A stretch of 5,813 nt of DNA from Methanosaeta sp. UBA80 (GCA_002505805.1 DAWB01000239.1:1-5813); one strand, 5' to 3'; positions 1 through 5,610 are shown, counted from the first letter of the stretch. Numbers and translations: made by a program. Notes: a model not told the origin generated them from the sequence alone.

Positions 1-492
1 CTCCGCCAGGCCGAACTGGGCATCGGGTGTCTCGCCACTCGATCTCCTTCCCAGCCGCTCCAAAACCAGATCATAGGCCAGATAGCCTATGCCTCCCCCG
101 GTGAAGACCTGCCTGCCGAAGCTGTTGGGCATGCCCCGGCTAGAGGGAATGGCCGCCCGCAGCACATGGAAGAGATCGTATCCCTCTTTTATAACTCCCT
201 CCAATGTCGAATCTTTTCGCTGCACGTCCACGCATTCCGAGAGCCGGGCTTTCATCAGCTCCATGCCCCCGTTGTAGAACTCCATCTTTACATAGCGGTT
301 CTTCACAGTGATCATGGCCGAGGGATCGGCACCGACAAATGAGAACCTGGCCTTCTGCCCGGACTTTTCCACCGACTCCAGCAAGTAAGGGCAGCGGCGG
401 CCCCGCAAGGCCAAAAATAAAGATAGAGGGGCATCCACGCTCACCTTATTGCTCACATCCACAAAAACCGGCGCTACAGTGGGGAAGGACAT
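1..492 (-). CDS. trpE: Anthranilate synthase component I, N-terminal 164 residues (runs off the left edge)
   Basis: Cytoplasmic enzyme that makes anthranilate from chorismate, with ammonia supplied by the TrpG glutamine amidotransferase; first committed step to tryptophan. The reading frame is open from ATG at 492 to the window edge. LLES at residues 37-40 is the known tryptophan feedback-binding element (Ser40 in Salmonella TrpE), followed by ARFSFVG at 48-54, the usual continuation in the family. GGGIGYLAYD at about 132-141 is the conserved turn at the end of the N-terminal region. The chorismate-binding C-terminal domain lies outside the window. The start overlaps the end of trpF by 19 bases and a GGTGAG ribosome site lies just upstream, so the two genes are probably translationally coupled. 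The LLES element suggests the enzyme is still feedback-inhibited (inference). PabB or another chorismate enzyme is less likely because of the trp neighbours. trpG probably follows to the left, but this is not visible. Confidence 0.93.
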   Translation of the reverse strand, partial: MSFPTVAPVFVDVSNKVSVDAPLSLFLALRGRRCPYLLESVEKSGQKARFSFVGADPSAMITVKNRYVKMEFYNGGMELMKARLSECVDVQRKDSTLEGVIKEGYDLFHVLRAAIPSSRGMPNSFGRQVFTGGGIGYLAYDLVLERLGRRSSGETPDAQFGLAE

Positions 493-1115
493 GCTCTCAC
501 CGCCTGCAAGAAGGAGTGAATCTTGCCCGGATCCTTTCTCCCATCAGTCTCAGTGCCGCTGGATACATCCACAGCATAGGGCTTGACCCGCTCTATAGCC
601 TCGGCGACGTTTCCGGGATATAGCCCCCCCGCTAAAATCACGGGAACCTTCAGAGATGCGGCTATCTCCGCACTGATCAGCCAGTCGTGAACCTTTCCCG
701 TACCGCCCAAGGTGCCGCCGACCATACTGTCCAGGAGAATGGCATCTGCCACTGCAGCATAGCGCCGGGCCTGTTCTCCCCCTGGCTCGGCAGCTACGGC
801 GGCAATGATCTTCTGATATGCCCGCCCTTTCAATTCAGCCAGATCGACGGGAGAGAGGGATCCGTGCACCTGCAGCGCCTCCGCACCGGTCTCATGGGCC
901 AGGCGTAAGGCATCATCCACATCCCTGGGATTGATCACCGCCACGCTCTTGCAGTAGATGGGCACCCTTCGGATGAGATCTGCCGCCTCGCCTGCGGACA
1001 GGCAGTGCCTGGATGAATCTATCTCCACCACAAAGCCCACTGCATCCGCCCCTGCCGCCAGGGCATAGTAGAGGTCCTGGCGGCTCATGAGCCCGCAGAT
1101 CTTGACCCTGGTCAT
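474..1115 (-). CDS. trpF: Phosphoribosylanthranilate isomerase
   Basis: Cytoplasmic (beta/alpha)8-barrel enzyme converting N-(5-phosphoribosyl)anthranilate to the CdRP intermediate by Amadori rearrangement, third step of tryptophan synthesis. At 213 aa it has normal family length. KICG at residues 5-8 carries the catalytic base Cys7, and LLDS at 127-130 carries the catalytic acid Asp129 (equivalents of Cys7 and Asp126 in Thermotoga TrpF). Other family signatures are QVHG at 82-85, GGTGK at 137-141, LAGGLYPGNV and the phosphate-binding VDVSSGTET near the C-terminus. The ATG at 1115 shares an ATGA overlap with the trpD stop, which fixes the start and suggests coupled translation; GGTG lies 8 bases before it. 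The 3' end overlaps trpE by 19 bases. It is the middle gene of a trpDFE order. The only visible tryptophan codon of the three trp genes is here, in HDW at about 142-144. Confidence 0.96.
   Translation of the reverse strand: MTRVKICGLMSRQDLYYALAAGADAVGFVVEIDSSRHCLSAGEAADLIRRVPIYCKSVAVINPRDVDDALRLAHETGAEALQVHGSLSPVDLAELKGRAYQKIIAAVAAEPGGEQARRYAAVADAILLDSMVGGTLGGTGKVHDWLISAEIAASLKVPVILAGGLYPGNVAEAIERVKPYAVDVSSGTETDGRKDPGKIHSFLQAVRACPSPL
496..501 (-). promoter_or_regulatory. Ribosome binding site of trpE
   Basis: GGTGAG on the minus strand, 3 bases before the ATG at 492 and inside the trpF coding sequence. It supports this start for trpE although the start lies within trpF. The spacing is on the short side. 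Confidence 0.55.
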
Positions 1116-2146
1116 AAGAAGCGCACCAGCTTGCCGTAGTCGCCGTTCATCTGCACCATCTTATGCAGGAGATCGAGGGCTCTGCCGGAGCTTATGGCCT
1201 CCTCCGCAGCAATGGCTCCTTCTTTGAGGCTATCGGCCTGGCCGGAGATATAAACTGCTGCACCGGAATTCATGGCCACGATATCCCTGGCGGGCGATCT
1301 CTCACCTTTCAGCACAGAGACAAGCCTTCGAGCATTTTCCACAGGAGTCCCCCCGGCTATGTCCGCCAGGGCAGCCGATGGATATCCCAGATCTCTGGGC
1401 TTGATGCGGTAGCTCTCTATCTCTCCGTCCTTGAGTTCGGTCACCGCAGTCTCTCCCACATTGGTTATCTCGTCCATGCCGCAGCCGTGAACCACCATGG
1501 CTCTCTCCGTTCCCAGCATCTGGAAGACCGATGCCAGCTTACGGGAGAGGAGGGGATCGTAGACACCCATCACCTGAGCCCGGGCTCCGGCGGGATTGGT
1601 CAGTGGACCCAGGATATTGAATACTGTACGCAATCCCAGCTCCCGTCGGACAGGAGCCACCCGCTTCATGGCCGGGTGGAAAATAGGGGCAAGCATGAAT
1701 CCTATGCCCAGGCGCTCGATCATGGCCGTCACCGCCTCAGGAGCGGGGCTGATGTTCACTCCCAGCTCGGAGAGCACATTGGCGCTGCCGCACTTCGAGC
1801 TTACGGCATAGTTGCCGTGCTTGGCCACCGGCACACCGCAGGCAGCAGTGACTATGGCCGCTGCCGTGCTCACATTTATGGTATTGGCAGCGTCCCCTCC
1901 TGTGCCGCAGGTGTCCACCAAAACTCCTTTCACCTGGGGGCAGATGCATACAGCAGAATCCCTCATCTTACGGGCAAAGCCGGCGATCTCAGACACGGAC
2001 TCGCCTTTCATGCGCAGAGCTATGAGAAGGGCCCCGATCTGGGCGTCGGTGGCGCTGCTGAAGATGTATCCCATCAGTGCTTCGGCCTCGGAGAAGGCCA
2101 GGTCACTTCCTTCCACGATCTTTTGAAGATAATCCAATGCAATCAC
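1112..2146 (-). CDS. trpD: Anthranilate phosphoribosyltransferase
   Basis: Cytoplasmic enzyme that joins anthranilate to PRPP, giving phosphoribosylanthranilate and pyrophosphate; second step of tryptophan synthesis. At 344 aa it is a full-length member. After the helical N-terminal domain (AQIGALLIALRMKGES at 35-50) come the PRPP-binding loop CGTGGD at 80-85, NVST at 91-94, KHGN at 109-112, the anthranilate-site stretch HPAMKRVAPVRRELG at 157-171, the FNILGPLTNPA strand at 176-186, and HGCGMDE at 220-226, whose Asp-Glu pair binds magnesium. The start is GTG at 2146; the N-terminus fits the family there, but no convincing Shine-Dalgarno sequence precedes it. It is the first gene of the visible trp cluster, with a promoter and possible operator just upstream. 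Odd points: Tyr113 and Asn123 stand where Arg (KHGNR) and Asp (GSAD) are usual, and the protein has no tryptophan. Pyrimidine phosphorylases share the fold, but the motifs and context favour TrpD. Confidence 0.96.
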   Translation of the reverse strand: MIALDYLQKIVEGSDLAFSEAEALMGYIFSSATDAQIGALLIALRMKGESVSEIAGFARKMRDSAVCICPQVKGVLVDTCGTGGDAANTINVSTAAAIVTAACGVPVAKHGNYAVSSKCGSANVLSELGVNISPAPEAVTAMIERLGIGFMLAPIFHPAMKRVAPVRRELGLRTVFNILGPLTNPAGARAQVMGVYDPLLSRKLASVFQMLGTERAMVVHGCGMDEITNVGETAVTELKDGEIESYRIKPRDLGYPSAALADIAGGTPVENARRLVSVLKGERSPARDIVAMNSGAAVYISGQADSLKEGAIAAEEAISSGRALDLLHKMVQMNGDYGKLVRFL

Positions 2147-2165
2147 CAGATCTAATGTATAATCT

Positions 2166-2191
2166 TGTACTATACTGAGTTAAAAAGTACA
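2166..2191 (-). promoter_or_regulatory. Candidate trp operator: inverted repeat TGTACT-N14-AGTACA
   Basis: Two perfectly inverted 6-base half-sites with centres 20 bp apart, about two helical turns. They lie between the trpD TATA box and the GTG start and cover the predicted transcription start near 2172. Each half-site differs at one base from TGTACA, the consensus reported for the TRP boxes bound by TrpY in Methanothermobacter. A repressor bound here would block the polymerase. The symmetry and position are seen; the regulator is inferred, and no trpY gene is in the window. Confidence 0.45.
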
Positions 2192-2194
2192 TTG

Positions 2195-2202
2195 TATTTA
2201 TA
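2195..2202 (-). promoter_or_regulatory. TATA box of the trpDFE operon
   Basis: TATAAATA on the minus strand, about 50 bases before the trpD GTG. It is a near-consensus archaeal TATA element and places the transcription start near 2172, leaving a leader of about 25 bases. The bases just upstream (ACAATC) are only a weak match to a TFB-recognition element. Confidence 0.6.
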
Positions 2203-2278
2203 GATTGTGCATTGATGTCCCGGACAAACAGAAATAATCTCGGATCATCTTCTTGCGATGAATTAGAGGGAAATGAAC

Positions 2279-2309
2279 CAATCTAAAAAATTAAAATATT
2301 AAATAAAAA
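2279..2309 (-). terminator. T-rich transcription end after the 92-aa gene
   Basis: Immediately after the TGA stop at 2310-2312 the minus strand reads TTTTTATTTAATATTTTAA and then TTTTTT, which is typical of archaeal oligo-T termination without a strong hairpin. It separates this gene from the trp operon promoter downstream on the same strand. The remaining bases from about 2204 to 2278 hold nothing I can recognise. Confidence 0.5.
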
Positions 2310-2588
2310 TCACCATTTGCCGGATTCAATAACATCGATATTGTCCAGAACCTGAGCAATGGCCTTTTCGCTCAGATTATTCTTTCTGAATATCTTTATG
2401 ATACGCAATAATTCAATGTTCTCGTCTGTACCGGCAAGCTGAGATGCATAGAGTTCTGCAGCGTCCAATCCATTCTCCAGCACAATCCTCTTGGTCTCCT
2501 TGATTATAGGCCCGGTTATGCAGGCCTTGGCTGCACCGATCTGCTCTATGGCTCTCCCCATGTCTTCCATCTCTTTTGAACTGAGCAT
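2310..2588 (-). CDS. Hypothetical protein, 92 aa
   Basis: Not recognised. The predicted protein is soluble, with no signal peptide or membrane segment, and looks helical throughout: an N-terminal helix (SKEMEDMGRAIEQIG), a central part (ETKRIVLENGLDAAELYASQLAG) and a C-terminal part with LRIIKIFRKNNLSEKAIAQVLD at about 60-81. That last segment resembles the end of Rpn/PD-(D/E)XK transposase-like proteins, where 'LS.e.IA...' closes the chain, so this could be a remnant of such a gene; this is a weak resemblance and no nuclease motif is present. The ATG at 2588 was chosen because GGAAGTGA lies 4 bases upstream and a TATA-like element lies about 55 bases upstream. The frame stays open to a TTG at 2669, but that would place the promoter inside the gene. 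It is a single gene on its own transcript, with a T-rich end after the stop. Confidence 0.6.
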   Translation of the reverse strand: MLSSKEMEDMGRAIEQIGAAKACITGPIIKETKRIVLENGLDAAELYASQLAGTDENIELLRIIKIFRKNNLSEKAIAQVLDNIDVIESGKW

Positions 2589-2592
2589 ATAT

Positions 2593-2600
2593 TCACTTCC
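2593..2600 (-). promoter_or_regulatory. Ribosome binding site of the 92-aa gene
   Basis: GGAAGTGA on the minus strand matches 7 of 8 bases of the archaeal consensus GGAGGTGA and sits 4 bases before the ATG at 2588. It decides in favour of this start over the upstream TTG. Confidence 0.6.
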
Positions 2601-2640
2601 TCTGTCACTGTGAAAATTGATATTACAACGATCGATAAGG

Positions 2641-2660
2641 ATAAATATCTTTTTAAAAAG
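2641..2660 (-). promoter_or_regulatory. TATA-like promoter of the 92-aa gene
   Basis: The minus strand reads CTTTTTAAAAAGATATTTAT. The ATATTTAT part would place transcription start near 2619, about 30 bases before the ATG at 2588. The match to a TATA box is loose but the spacing is good. Confidence 0.4.
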
Positions 2661-2688
2661 CTCTTTCAACTGCAGTAAAAAACTGCCC

Positions 2689-2805
2689 CTAGGCCTGGCT
2701 TTGACTTTCCTTCATCACCTCAGATCCCGGTCGGTTCTGTCTCCAATTTTTGTCTCTTTCATCCGGCTTTTCCTCTCCAAGATCGGATAAATCTGCGCCA
2801 CACAT
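2689..2805 (-). CDS. Doubtful short ORF, 38 aa, beginning MCGAD
   Basis: An ATG at 2805 opens 38 codons to TAG at 2689-2691, with AGGA 8 bases before the start. The product is very rich in charged residues (DLGEEKPDERDKNW) and has no known family. The same frame stays open upstream with no ATG, GTG or TTG in the stretch I read, and encodes FCGG about 20 residues before NCMCG, which together look like cysteine pairs of a zinc ribbon. It may be a tiny gene, the end of a broken one, or chance. It lies in the 205-base spacer between two divergent genes, and the open frame runs back across the promoter and 5' end of the plus-strand EF-Tu-like gene. Confidence 0.2.
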   Translation of the reverse strand: MCGADLSDLGEEKPDERDKNWRQNRPGSEVMKESQSQA

Positions 2806-2828
2806 GCAATTCTTCCTGTGCTCGTCTC

Positions 2829-2837
2829 CTAAATAAA
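2829..2837 (+). promoter_or_regulatory. Possible TATA box of the EF-Tu-like gene
   Basis: CTAAATAAA is the best TATA-like element upstream of the plus-strand gene. It predicts a start of transcription near 2859 and a leader of about 33 bases. No clear Shine-Dalgarno sequence follows before the ATG at 2893. Confidence 0.35.
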
Positions 2838-2892
2838 GTGGGGATTTTCGGCCACCGCAAAACCTATTACCCTCTTGAGAATTCCCATGCCT

Positions 2893-3852
2893 ATGGCAAA
2901 TCTCAATGTGGCAGTTCTCGGTGCCCCTGATTATAGCAAGGATCTGGGAAAGAAGGGCACTGCCAGCGATCTCACATTTTATAACCTGAAAAAGGCAGAT
3001 ACGACGGTCACTTTTATAGAGCCTACCAGGTTCCCGGAAAGGCTTGCCCCTCTCTATTATGCCGTATCCATGGCTCAGAAGGCCCTGCTCATAGTCGATC
3101 AGATCAATCCCGCCTTTGGAGAGATTGTGATCATGCTGGACTGCATCGGCCTCAGGGAAGGGATTGTAATCCTGAAGAATTATATCTCTCGCGAGCAGAT
3201 AGCGCCCCTGATCAAGGGAACTGTGGTCGATGGCTATGAGTTCATAGAAGAGGATAAGAACTTGCTGAGGGAGAGATTATTGGAAGATGCGGCCAGGATC
3301 GTCTCGCCCCAGGATGCAGCAACGGGAACCCTGCCGGTGGATCATTTCTTCAATGTGCGGGGCATAGGCACCGTGGTGCTGGGCTCCTTGGCCGAGGGGA
3401 GCCTCAAGAAGCATGATGTGCTTATGGTACTGCCGGGAGAGAAGACGGCGCAGGTGCGCTCCATCCAGAAGCATGATCAGGACTTCGATACAGCGGGCGT
3501 TGGTGAGCGGACAGGCATAGCTCTCAAGGGAATTGAGGTAGAGGATCTGGATCGAGGGACCATACTCACCAACGACAAGACCATAAAGCAGGTTTCAGCC
3601 TTGCAGGCTAAAGCAAAGCTGGTCAAGTACTGGCCGGCACCGCTGAAAGAGGGCATGGTGCTACATATCGGCCACTGGATGCAGCACGTTCCCGCCCGGG
3701 TGGAGGCGGCCACGTCAGAAGATGACTGGCATGAGATGGACCTCAAGCTGAAGCTGGACAAGATGCTGGTCTACCGGCCGGGGACCAGGGCAGTCCTGAC
3801 CTATCCCGAAGGCGGAAAGCTGAGGGTGGTGGGAACCATACAGCTGCCTTAA
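2893..3852 (+). CDS. EF-Tu/SelB-like protein with degenerate GTPase domain
   Basis: A 319-aa protein with the three-domain layout of translational GTPases. Domain 1 (about 1-135) keeps the fold pattern but not the GTP motifs. The P-loop position reads LGAPDYSKDLGKKG, the DxxG switch position reads IEPTRFPERL before LLIVD at 65-69, and the NKxD position reads KNYIS near 95-99. Domain 2 (about 146-229) is well kept: LPVDHFFNVRGIGTVVLGS, then a beta barrel containing VRSIQKHD and LKGIEVEDLDRGTIL, as in EF-Tu, EF-1A and SelB. Domain 3 (about 236-319) ends GGKLRVVGTIQLP. I recall similar proteins in methanogens annotated as EF-Tu domain 2 proteins; their role is unknown to me. It probably acts in the cytoplasm and may bind tRNA, ribosome or another protein without GTP hydrolysis (inference). 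The MANL start at 2893 was chosen because family members, as I recall them, begin there; ATG at 2887 and TTG at 2875 are alternatives. T-rich sequence follows the stop. Confidence 0.85.
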   Translation: MANLNVAVLGAPDYSKDLGKKGTASDLTFYNLKKADTTVTFIEPTRFPERLAPLYYAVSMAQKALLIVDQINPAFGEIVIMLDCIGLREGIVILKNYISREQIAPLIKGTVVDGYEFIEEDKNLLRERLLEDAARIVSPQDAATGTLPVDHFFNVRGIGTVVLGSLAEGSLKKHDVLMVLPGEKTAQVRSIQKHDQDFDTAGVGERTGIALKGIEVEDLDRGTILTNDKTIKQVSALQAKAKLVKYWPAPLKEGMVLHIGHWMQHVPARVEAATSEDDWHEMDLKLKLDKMLVYRPGTRAVLTYPEGGKLRVVGTIQLP

Positions 3853-3860
3853 GCAAAAGC

Positions 3861-3883
3861 CTTTTATTTTGTCAACCTTTTTT
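3861..3883 (+). terminator. Oligo-T transcription end after the EF-Tu-like gene
   Basis: CTTTTATTTTG and then TTTTTT (3878-3883) begin 8 bases after the TAA stop. This fits archaeal oligo-T termination. Some read-through into the symporter gene, whose Shine-Dalgarno sequence begins at 3907, remains possible because no clear separate promoter was found for it. Confidence 0.45.
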
Positions 3884-3906
3884 CTGATTATTAGTTTACA
3901 ATAAAA

Positions 3907-3912
3907 GGAGGG
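3907..3912 (+). promoter_or_regulatory. Strong ribosome binding site of the symporter
   Basis: GGAGGG is the best Shine-Dalgarno match in the window. It is followed by an in-frame TAG at 3914-3916 and then ATC (3917) and ACG (3920). It fixes the expected start region of the symporter even though no standard start codon is there. Confidence 0.65.
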
Positions 3913-3919
3913 ATAGATC

Positions 3920-5263
3920 ACGGACAATTCTGCCCTTATCATTGCTGCCTACCTCATAGCCGTTCTTGCCATAGGCGCTTTTGGCCGCCGCATAAAAGGG
4001 CTGGAAGGTTTCCACCTGGCGGGGCGGAACATAAAACTGGTCTATCTTACCGGCACCTTCTGTGCCAGCATAATCGGCGCCTCTTCCACCCTGGGCATGG
4101 CCGGGCTGGGGTTCAGCAAAGGCCTGCCCGGTGCCTGGTGGATGCTCTCTGGCACGGCAGGTCTTCTGGTTCTGGCCGCTTTCTTTGCCAAGAGGATTAG
4201 AGAAAGCGGCTGCTACACACTGCCCGAGCTGGTGGGCACATTTTATGGCCAGAGGGCCAGGATTGCTGCAGCAGTGCTCATAGTTATCTCCTGGATTGGC
4301 GTTGTTGCCGTGCAGATCCAGGCCTCGGGAAAGGTGCTGGGCGCAGTATTAGGCGGCGATCAGACGCTGTTCATGGCCGCATGTGCGGCAGTCTTTGTGC
4401 TTTACACCATGTACGGAGGACAGAGTTCGGTTATCAAAACCGACCTGGTGCAGCTCTTGATAATATTGGCGGGCATGACCCTCCTATTCATCAGTGCATG
4501 GAAGGCTGCCGGGCCCGAACTGCTCTCCGGTCAGAGCTTTCCCACCTCTCCCCAGATGGGCGGCTGGGATGTTCTCACCATGCTGGTAGTTGTCGGCTCG
4601 GCTTATCTGGTGGGACCGGATATGCACTCTCGCATGCTTTCTGCTCATAGCCCCGGGGAAGCGAGAGCTTCTGCGGCGATATCGGCACTGATCCTCATCC
4701 CATTGGCCTTTATGATCACATCCCTGGGAATCTTCGCCAGCGGCTTTTATCCTGCTGCATCTCCGGAAGAGGCTATTCCCCTGCTCATGACCGGACTTCT
4801 CTCTCCTTTTTTGCAGGGCCTGGTGGCAGCAGCCATGCTCGCCGCATTCATGTCCTCTGCGGACACCAGCCTCATGACTGCTGCCTCCATTTTTACTCTG
4901 GATATATTCCGAAAGGCGTTTGCCAATTCCAGTGAACAAAGACTGATGGCCGTCTCCCGGATTTCTGTGGCGATAATAGGATTATCCGCTCTGGCATTGG
5001 CTGTCTCCATGCCCGGAATCATCAAGATCCTGATGATGGCCTATACCATCTTCACCAGCGGTCTGCTCTTTCCGGTTATAGCCGGCTTTTATAAGGAGCG
5101 TCTGGGGCTTACATCATCCGGGGCTCTGGCAGCGCTGGGAGGAGGAGGCATCACGGCGATCCTATTCGGCCAGAGCTATCCCCTGCTGGGTATGGCCGTC
5201 TCTGCCGCGCTGCTTTTTGGAATGAGCTGGTTGGAGATATGGCTTAGAAGGAATGGAGCCTGA
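3920..5263 (+). CDS. Sodium:solute symporter (SSS family), substrate unknown
   Basis: Membrane transporter that uses the sodium gradient to import a small solute. The frame gives about 447 aa, near the lower end of the family, with some 12-13 hydrophobic segments. The N-terminus is typical: a first membrane helix (LIIAAYLIAVLAIG), the loop FHLAGRNI at 31-38, then CASIIGASSTLGMAG at 48-62, the helix that helps form the sodium site. YGGQSSVIKTDLVQ at about 165-178 and SAYLVGPDMHSRMLSA are conserved family stretches. FMSSADTSL at about 310-318 is the second sodium-site helix; Ser312 and Ser313 match Ser340/Thr341 of PutP. The first in-frame ATG is at 4097 (residue 60), but starting there would remove a membrane helix and half the sodium site. 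The true start must lie near 3917-3920, where only ATC and ACG occur after a strong ribosome site and an in-frame TAG. Either a non-standard start is used or a base differs. The substrate cannot be read from the sequence. Confidence 0.85.
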   Translation, partial: TDNSALIIAAYLIAVLAIGAFGRRIKGLEGFHLAGRNIKLVYLTGTFCASIIGASSTLGMAGLGFSKGLPGAWWMLSGTAGLLVLAAFFAKRIRESGCYTLPELVGTFYGQRARIAAAVLIVISWIGVVAVQIQASGKVLGAVLGGDQTLFMAACAAVFVLYTMYGGQSSVIKTDLVQLLIILAGMTLLFISAWKAAGPELLSGQSFPTSPQMGGWDVLTMLVVVGSAYLVGPDMHSRMLSAHSPGEARASAAISALILIPLAFMITSLGIFASGFYPAASPEEAIPLLMTGLLSPFLQGLVAAAMLAAFMSSADTSLMTAASIFTLDIFRKAFANSSEQRLMAVSRISVAIIGLSALALAVSMPGIIKILMMAYTIFTSGLLFPVIAGFYKERLGLTSSGALAALGGGGITAILFGQSYPLLGMAVSAALLFGMSWLEIWLRRNGA

Positions 5264-5298
5264 CTAGATTGGTGGGAATTTCCAGCCAGCTGGCAAAT

Positions 5299-5339
5299 GT
5301 TCATATCCAGGGAAGGGCCTGGCAAGGCTGGATATGAAC
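5299..5339 (+). repeat. 12-bp inverted repeat (hairpin) over the start of the 82-aa gene
   Basis: GTTCATATCCAG (5299-5310) and CTGGATATGAAC (5328-5339) are perfect inverted copies separated by 17 bases, within which CCT and AGG (5318-5320 and 5325-5327) can pair further. In RNA this gives a stable stem whose 3' arm contains the ATG at 5334. It could mask the start codon or stabilise the symporter mRNA end. No T-run follows, so a simple terminator is unlikely. A separate 10-base palindrome GCCAGCTGGC lies at 5285-5294. Confidence 0.7.
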
Positions 5340-5582
5340 CGGAATAAGATCATTATTCAGAAAATAGCTGCAATAATATTGATACTGCTCGGCTTGTTGG
5401 CCATGCTTGTAGCCTGGGAACTTCTTCTAGTGTCTAACATTCATAACTCTACTGTGCTGGTTTTAGAGATGGGTGGAGTTTTGGTCTGCATGGCAGGGTA
5501 CCTCCTGCGTCGGCGCATCAAGGCACAAGAAGAGGATGCCAAGATACAAGAGCTGGCGAGCCGCTCCCGGAATCAAGGGTGA
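5334..5582 (+). CDS. Small membrane protein, 82 aa, two predicted helices
   Basis: Not recognised as a named family. The protein has two strongly hydrophobic segments, about residues 10-33 (AAIILILLGLLAMLVAW) and 39-58 (TVLVLEMGGVLVCMAGYLL), joined by a short polar loop (SNIHNS). RRRIK follows the second helix and a charged tail (EEDAKIQELASRSRNQG) ends the chain, so both ends are probably cytoplasmic with the loop outside. It lies 70 bases after the symporter on the same strand and may share its transcript; whether it assists the symporter is a guess. The ATG at 5334 is the first standard start after a stop in this frame at 5265. A weak AAGG (5324-5327) precedes it, and it sits in a hairpin arm, so translation may depend on that structure opening. 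Confidence 0.65.
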   Translation: MNRNKIIIQKIAAIILILLGLLAMLVAWELLLVSNIHNSTVLVLEMGGVLVCMAGYLLRRRIKAQEEDAKIQELASRSRNQG

Positions 5583-5610
5583 GACTGCCAGTAGAGCGAT
5601 TTTCAGCCAG

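Noticed and set aside
89..623. Plus-strand open frames at 89-277 and 339-623
   Set aside because: Both lie opposite trpE and the end of trpF, which match their families on the minus strand.
1163..2155. A long plus-strand open frame of 330 codons across trpD
   Set aside because: It is the antisense shadow of trpD, which has full family motifs; the translation has no recognisable domain and is rich in His, Gly and Arg as in typical shadows.
2147..2220. Leader peptide and attenuator upstream of trpD
   Set aside because: The predicted leader is only about 25 bases, holds no ORF with tandem Trp codons and no competing hairpins; attenuation of that kind is bacterial.
2589..2669. N-terminal extension of the 92-aa gene to TTG 2669
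   Set aside because: The extension covers the best promoter element, while the ATG at 2588 has a near-consensus ribosome site at the right distance.
4484..4939. A minus-strand open frame of 151 codons inside the symporter
   Set aside because: It is antisense to a well-supported membrane protein, with no ribosome site noted and a His/Arg/Gly-rich nonsense composition.
4097..5263. Symporter starting at ATG 4097
   Set aside because: This start removes a typical first membrane helix and the first part of the sodium-site helix, and has no ribosome site comparable to GGAGGG at 3907.
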